Below are positions 59,966 through 64,000 of a DNA stretch of 64,000 nucleotides, one piece after another; the stretch's first letter is position 1, and each line of letters opens with the position of its first letter. Made by a program: the position numbers and the translations under genes. Origin of the DNA: Posidonia oceanica (Eukaryota; Streptophyta; Magnoliopsida; Alismatales; Posidoniaceae); the NCBI GenBank assembly GCA_037176725.1, contig JAZBRS010000049.1, positions 11,240,001-11,304,000 on the forward strand, given 5' to 3'. Under the pieces are notes generated by a model, which saw only the letters and a list, made by a program, of their open reading frames with translations, did not search any database and was not told the DNA's origin.

Positions 59966-62070
59966 ATGACAGAATAGGTGCCATCTCTTCCCATTAGTTT
60001 AGTTTCTTCCTCTACATGCTTCCTAGCCTGTTAGAATAGGATTCTGCCCTCTCTCTCGCCGGGTAAATGCCGCCGCCAGCCTCTCTTCTCCAGCGAGCTC
60101 TGGATCAGAACCGCCGCACCAGTAAGTAGAACGCCGCTCCGTCGATTCCCCTAGGTCCACACGGCCAGCAACAACACTCCGGTGGCTTCAGAATGCCCTC
60201 CCGTCGTGCCGATCGTCCGGACGGTCTTCCTCTAGACTGCAGTGCTCCGTCGTCATCTCCAGTCCTCTCCAGGCTTTGTCACGGCTCCCCGACGTTGCTC
60301 CGAGGTCCGTCAAGCTCTGGTGAAGCTCGCCTGCCAGACTACGCCTCCCCAACACCCCTCCTCTGCTCTCTCCGGCCACTGGTAGCGTCTTGCTACAGTG
60401 GCCACTTCGCTGTGTTTTTACTGTGTAGTTATTTTTCTTTACTATGCTATTTTGCCATTAAATTGCATATTTGCCTTCTATTTTTATTTTATTGCGCTAT
60501 AGTCCAACCATCGTTTATGACTCATTTAATTCTGAATTTAAATCTTATTAAATTGCATGAAAAACCTAAAAAACTGTCCAATTGCATGTTAGTCCTTCTG
60601 CTATGTTTTCTTTTTAAGTTTATTTTAATTCAAGTCCTGCAGCTTTTTATTATTGCATGTTAGTCCTTTAATTAATAATCTGATTTAATGCTTTAAGTTT
60701 ACCTTAGTAAATTGCATTTGTGAACCTTGTCTTTTCCATTATTTGCATTTTAGTCCTCTGTTCTGTTAATTAATGCATTTATTTTTCAACTTTTCTTACT
60801 GCATTGCATTATTTCCCCCATGCATTTTAATTTTTGCATATAGGTCCTTCTCATTAATGCACAGCATCTGTTTTTTAATATTTTTGCTTATAAAATTACA
60901 TTTTAGACCCTACATGTTTTAAAATTGCACAAAGGTCATCTGCATGTTTATAAAACTCATTTAAATGCATATTTTGCTTATAAAATTGCATTTTAGACTC
61001 TGCATATTTAAAAATTGCATATAGGTCCTCTGTTTGCATTCACAGACCATTTAAGACCACTTTTTTGCTTACAAAATTGCATTTCGACCCCTACATGTTT
61101 CAAAATTGCATGTTAATCCTCCACATGATTTCAAAATTTATTCTAATGCATGTTTACCTTATAAAATTGCATTTTGAACCCTGCATTTTGCAAAATTGCA
61201 CTCAGATCCTCCAATTTTCAAAAACCTTGCATAAAAGCCCCTAACTTTTCAAAATCTTTGCATTTAAACCCCCACTTTTTCAAAAATTGCACATAAGTTC
61301 CCAAATTTTCTGAAAAGTCATCCTTAGGTTTTTTTCTTGCATTTTTGCATGCATTGCACTCATGCATCTTTGCATTTGGCATTCTTGCACACACTTAAGC
61401 ACACTTAGCTCCCATTTACATGGGAGGCTCTGTTTTGCACACCCCTAGGACCTCCTGTACACCTAGATCCATTTTTCTCTCCTGTTCTGGCCCCTCAGCA
61501 TTGAAGCTGCTCAACCAAGCTACCTGGACGACCCCGGTGGAGCGCTCTTCAGCATGGACCAAGCATTTCTCAGATCAGGCTACAGATTTCCAAGGTAAGT
61601 CCTCCTGAACCCCTGCACAGCATTCATTTGCACCCTATTTGCATTGCAAGCATTGTTTTTGCTTTCTAGTTTCTCGAGCATGTAGATTAGGACCTCCTCT
61701 TCTTATCTATCAACTCTGTCTCCTCTTTTCGCGTATTCTCAGTGCCTTGTGTTGCGTTTCCCCTGGATTCACTACCAACTGCGACGTTCTTCCCCCTTTT
61801 CCACGATCCGATCGCATCGCGAACTTTTGGCAGCGTGCGAGACACATCGTGGGACACTTTGGTAGGAAACAGTCCCAAAACAGTGGTAATCCCTCCACTT
61901 ACTTCTCTTCCCCTTTGTAGGTCTTCACACCTACTCTACGCGGTCCTTAAACAGTGTCTGTTCTCATACACGCACCGTTTGCCTCCCCCTTGCTTCTCTT
62001 GCTCTTCCTCCTTGCATCTGCATCTGCATGGCTTTACCGATATTTTATTTTGCCTGCTTTGGCACCTTTT

Positions 62071-62385
62071 TGCGTGCCCACTTTGCTTTTGGCACTGTTT
62101 TGCATGTCCGCTTCGCTTTTGGCACCATTTTGCGTACCTGCTCTGTCTTTGGCACCATTTTGTGTGCCCGCTTTGCTTTTGGCACCGTTTTGCGTGCCTA
62201 CTTCGCTTTTGGCATCGTTTTGCGTGCTCGCTTTGCTTTTGGCACTATTTTGCGTGCCCGCTTTTGTTTCCTGCACCGTTTCGCGTGCCGCTTTCGTTTC
62301 TGCACCGTTTTGCGTGCTGGCTTTCTTTTTTACACCGTTTCGCATGTCACTTCTGTTTCTCGCATTGTTTTGCGTGTTTTATGCT
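62071..62385. repeat. 30-bp tandem array in LTR1, about 11 copies
   Basis: The unit tgcgtgcccgctttgctttt + ggcaccgttt is clearly related to the LTR2 array and lies at the same place in the LTR, before the block tgcatatagggcagtgatgc. The last units vary by a base in length. Confidence 0.92.
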
Positions 62386-63079
62386 GTTTTCTCCTGCATG
62401 TCTTCTGCACTGCTTGGTTTTACCGCCGTTTTGCTTTTCCGTCTGCATTTGCATATAGGGCAGTGATGCTTACTGCCTGGAGTTCTCAAGAGCCAGGTTT
62501 CGCCTAGTTCGAAACACAGACAACGTTGTTGAGCACTTAGACTGCACGTTTACTTCCCTGCATCGCATCCCACCACTTAGAGCACACCTTTGAGCATTCA
62601 TTCAGGCATTCATTGGCATTTAGGCATTCAAACCTGCATTTCCCTGCGTATGCGAGCATAAGCCTAGAAAGACCGATTCTCGGGCGTGTCGGGGGTGCCT
62701 AGCACCTTCCCCGCACGTAACAGGAGTCCTTGCCCAATCTTTTGGCCCGCAATGACCATATTGCCCTTATCCTAGGCATGAGTCATATCATTTGCATTCA
62801 TTTGCATTTGTTTTCCTTCGCATTGCTTTGCATTGCATCCTTGGCTTGGTTTTGCGTGTTAACTCGCGCATTACCCCGGTTTTCCTTGTCTCCCGATAAT
62901 AGACATGGTGGCGACTCTGAATTGTCTTATCTTCTTCTTTTCTTATTTTTTCTCCTCTGTTTCAAGTGTTTTCGAGTTGAGCCTTCCTCCTCGGACTTAG
63001 CCGCTTATAGTGAGCCTGATTCTAATCGGTGCACGCGAGCTTCTGGCAGTGTGCATGGACGATCTGAACACCGGGATTA

Positions 63080-63353
63080 CTGGGTGACGAAGGTGATGTC
63101 GTACTGTGATAAAAGCACTTGCCACTTGACACATCGGCCTATTAGTGTGGGCCTCTGAAATAGATATTTCATCGGATCATGCCGGCACAGAAGTAGAACA
63201 GGGTAGGCCATCATATAGTGCCTCAGCTTTTGTGCAGCCCTGACTAGGGAAAGGCAGGTTTTCTCGATCATTGTATACTTGGCTTCGCAGTCATTGAACT
63301 TCTTGCTCAGATAGTAAATGGCGCACTCTTTGCGACCTGACTCATCATGCTGG
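63080..63353 (-). pseudogene. Ty3/gypsy RNase H fragment of element A
   Basis: The minus-strand frame contains HDESGRKECAIYYLSKKF, EAKYTMIEKTCLSLVRAA, LRHYM and WQVLLSQYDITFVTQ, the reverse-transcriptase-linked RNase H domain of gypsy polyproteins, which degrades the RNA of the RNA:DNA hybrid. It is cut on the right at 63,354 by an LTR start and on the left at about 63,080 by the end of LTR1. The reverse transcriptase upstream is not in the window. The same polyprotein continues, after a gap, as the integrase at 51.9 kb. Confidence 0.88.
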
Positions 63354-64000
63354 TGTAGACACCTCATTTTGACAGGCTGAATTAGTGGAATCTCTCTTTG
63401 GTGGCTTCTGAACCAAACACTTAACCTAAACCTAAAATCACACCCTTCTTTTTAAACCAAAACTCCAAATCAAACCCCAAAAACAAACCTAAAACTAAAC
63501 CCATTTTCTAACCTAAAAACCATCCAAAAACCCTAGAAAACCCACCCTTCCTAACCTAGAAAACCCTCCAAAAATCCTTAGAATCTCCCACCAAAACTAC
63601 TCCCAAAAACCCTAGAAAATCTAGGTAGACCCACCCTTTTTCTAGACCCAAAATCCTTCCAAAAACCTTCCAAAACCCCATCTCAAACCCTAGGTCAAAC
63701 CTTAGAAATCCTAGGTCACACACTCACCCAATCCCACTCCAAATCCAAGCCTTTATCCTCCTCAACTCTCCAAATTATTCTTTTCTCTCTCCAAATTATT
63801 CTTTTCTCTCTCCTCTCTATCTTCCTTCTCTTTCTCCTTCTTTTCCTTCCCTTCTTTCTCCTTTTCTTGCTTTCCAGCGGGCCCACCTTTTGCTTCTTTC
63901 CTTCCTTTATTTTATCTGTATTTTTATTTCATTTTATTTTATCTCTTGATTATTTAATCTTTATTTTCTTTCCTCCCCTCCCTTCCTTTCTTTCTTCCTT
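63354..64000 (+). mobile_element. start of another LTR of the same family (LTR5)
   Basis: It starts TGTAGACACCTCATTTTGAC, followed by aggctgaatta..ggtggcttctgaacc, as in LTR1 and LTR2, then the A/C-rich and pyrimidine-rich zones. It runs out of the window. It interrupts the RNase H frame. Target duplication cannot be checked. Confidence 0.75.

Larger units (their letters stand above)
51886..63079 (+). mobile_element. very long Tat/Ogre-like LTR (LTR1), interrupted by LTR2
   Basis: It starts TGTTGACACCCCATTTTGA at 51,886, is broken at 54,551 and resumes at 59,961, ending about 63,079 against the RNase H fragment. The right part has the family's 3' block (cctagaaagaccg, ggtgcctagcaccttcccc, ggtggcgactctg, gaacaccggga). 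Its last about 55 bp, as judged from LTR2, are missing and no target duplication is found, so the junction has been rearranged. Content: A-rich (52.6-53.3 kb), pyrimidine-rich (53.35-53.6 kb) and CT/CA-rich zones that produce many unreal ORFs, T-rich sequence, and a 30-bp array at 62.07 kb. Total without LTR2 is about 5.8 kb. Confidence 0.7.
40017..64000 (-). mobile_element. Ty3/gypsy Tat/Ogre-like element A, minus orientation, heavily nested
   Basis: Read leftward, the element shows an RNase H piece (63.35-63.08 kb), integrase (51.89-50.54 kb), two extra ORFs in antisense (49.1-44.0 kb), tandem-repeat arrays (43.1-41.4 kb), a purine-rich tract and a 3' LTR start at 40,727. Its 5' LTR, gag, protease and reverse transcriptase lie beyond 64,000 or are lost. 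Extra ORFs between pol and the 3' LTR, sometimes antisense, and repeat-rich 3' UTRs are established features of the Tat lineage. The large LTRs inside 51.9-63.1 kb and from 63.35 kb are later insertions. The left boundary of its 3' LTR (about 40,017) is a guess. Confidence 0.55.

Noticed and set aside
1..64000. tRNA, rRNA, CRISPR or bacterial-type operons
   Set aside because: None seen; the arrays present are contiguous minisatellites without unique spacers, and the genes have plant introns.

Overview
The window is nuclear DNA of a flowering plant, probably a eudicot. The evidence is intron-containing plant genes with GT..AG splice sites, an obtusifoliol-type CYP51, plant PRORP, EAF1 and SHPRH-like sequences, and long Ty3/gypsy (Tat/Ogre-like) and Ty1/copia LTR elements. 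The species cannot be named from the sequence. Two host genes look intact: a Mediator-associated protein 2-like gene (about 18.5-23.5 kb, +) and a two-exon CYP51 sterol 14-demethylase gene (27.99-30.14 kb, +).

1-17.7 kb: AT-rich DNA with no intact gene but an unusual run of broken pieces of unrelated host genes, all on the minus strand and all with introns kept. Reading down the minus strand they are non-lysosomal glucosylceramidase (16.5 kb), SHPRH-like SNF2/RING protein (16.3-14.4 kb, split by a copia solo LTR with a perfect CATAC duplication), proteinaceous RNase P PRORP (11.8-8.5 kb, with a TAG in the nuclease domain), and chromatin protein EAF1 (8.4-5.8 kb). The PRORP and EAF1 pieces are only about 100 bp apart. 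A related CT-rich repeat lies on both sides of the array, at 4.1 and 17.3 kb. This looks like multi-gene capture by a transposon; the vehicle is not resolved.

17.8-32.7 kb: the genic island. The MAP2-like gene is followed by a 1-kb TIR-bounded element (24.98-26.01 kb) carrying a 5' piece of a UTP15-like gene with an internal tandem duplication, then CYP51, then about 2.5 kb of intergenic DNA.

32.7-64 kb: nested Ty3/gypsy elements of Tat/Ogre type. Element B (+) has a 2.7-kb 5' LTR, a primer-binding site and a gag with triplicated zinc-knuckle modules, interrupted by a 1.47-kb solo LTR. Element A (-) runs from its 3' LTR edge at 40,727 rightward out of the window. It holds minisatellite arrays (67 bp and 29 bp), two intron-containing antisense extra ORFs (plant mobile domain; DUF7745-like), the integrase and an RNase H fragment. 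Its pol is broken by a very large LTR (51,886 to about 63,079), which itself contains a 5.4-kb solo LTR (54,552-59,960, TCCGG duplication); a further LTR begins at 63,354. A 30-bp array expanded inside two of these LTRs. Every retroelement ORF is decayed, largely by CAG or TGG to TAG changes. Nothing here forms an operon or pathway; the recurrent themes are gene-fragment capture and retroelement nesting.
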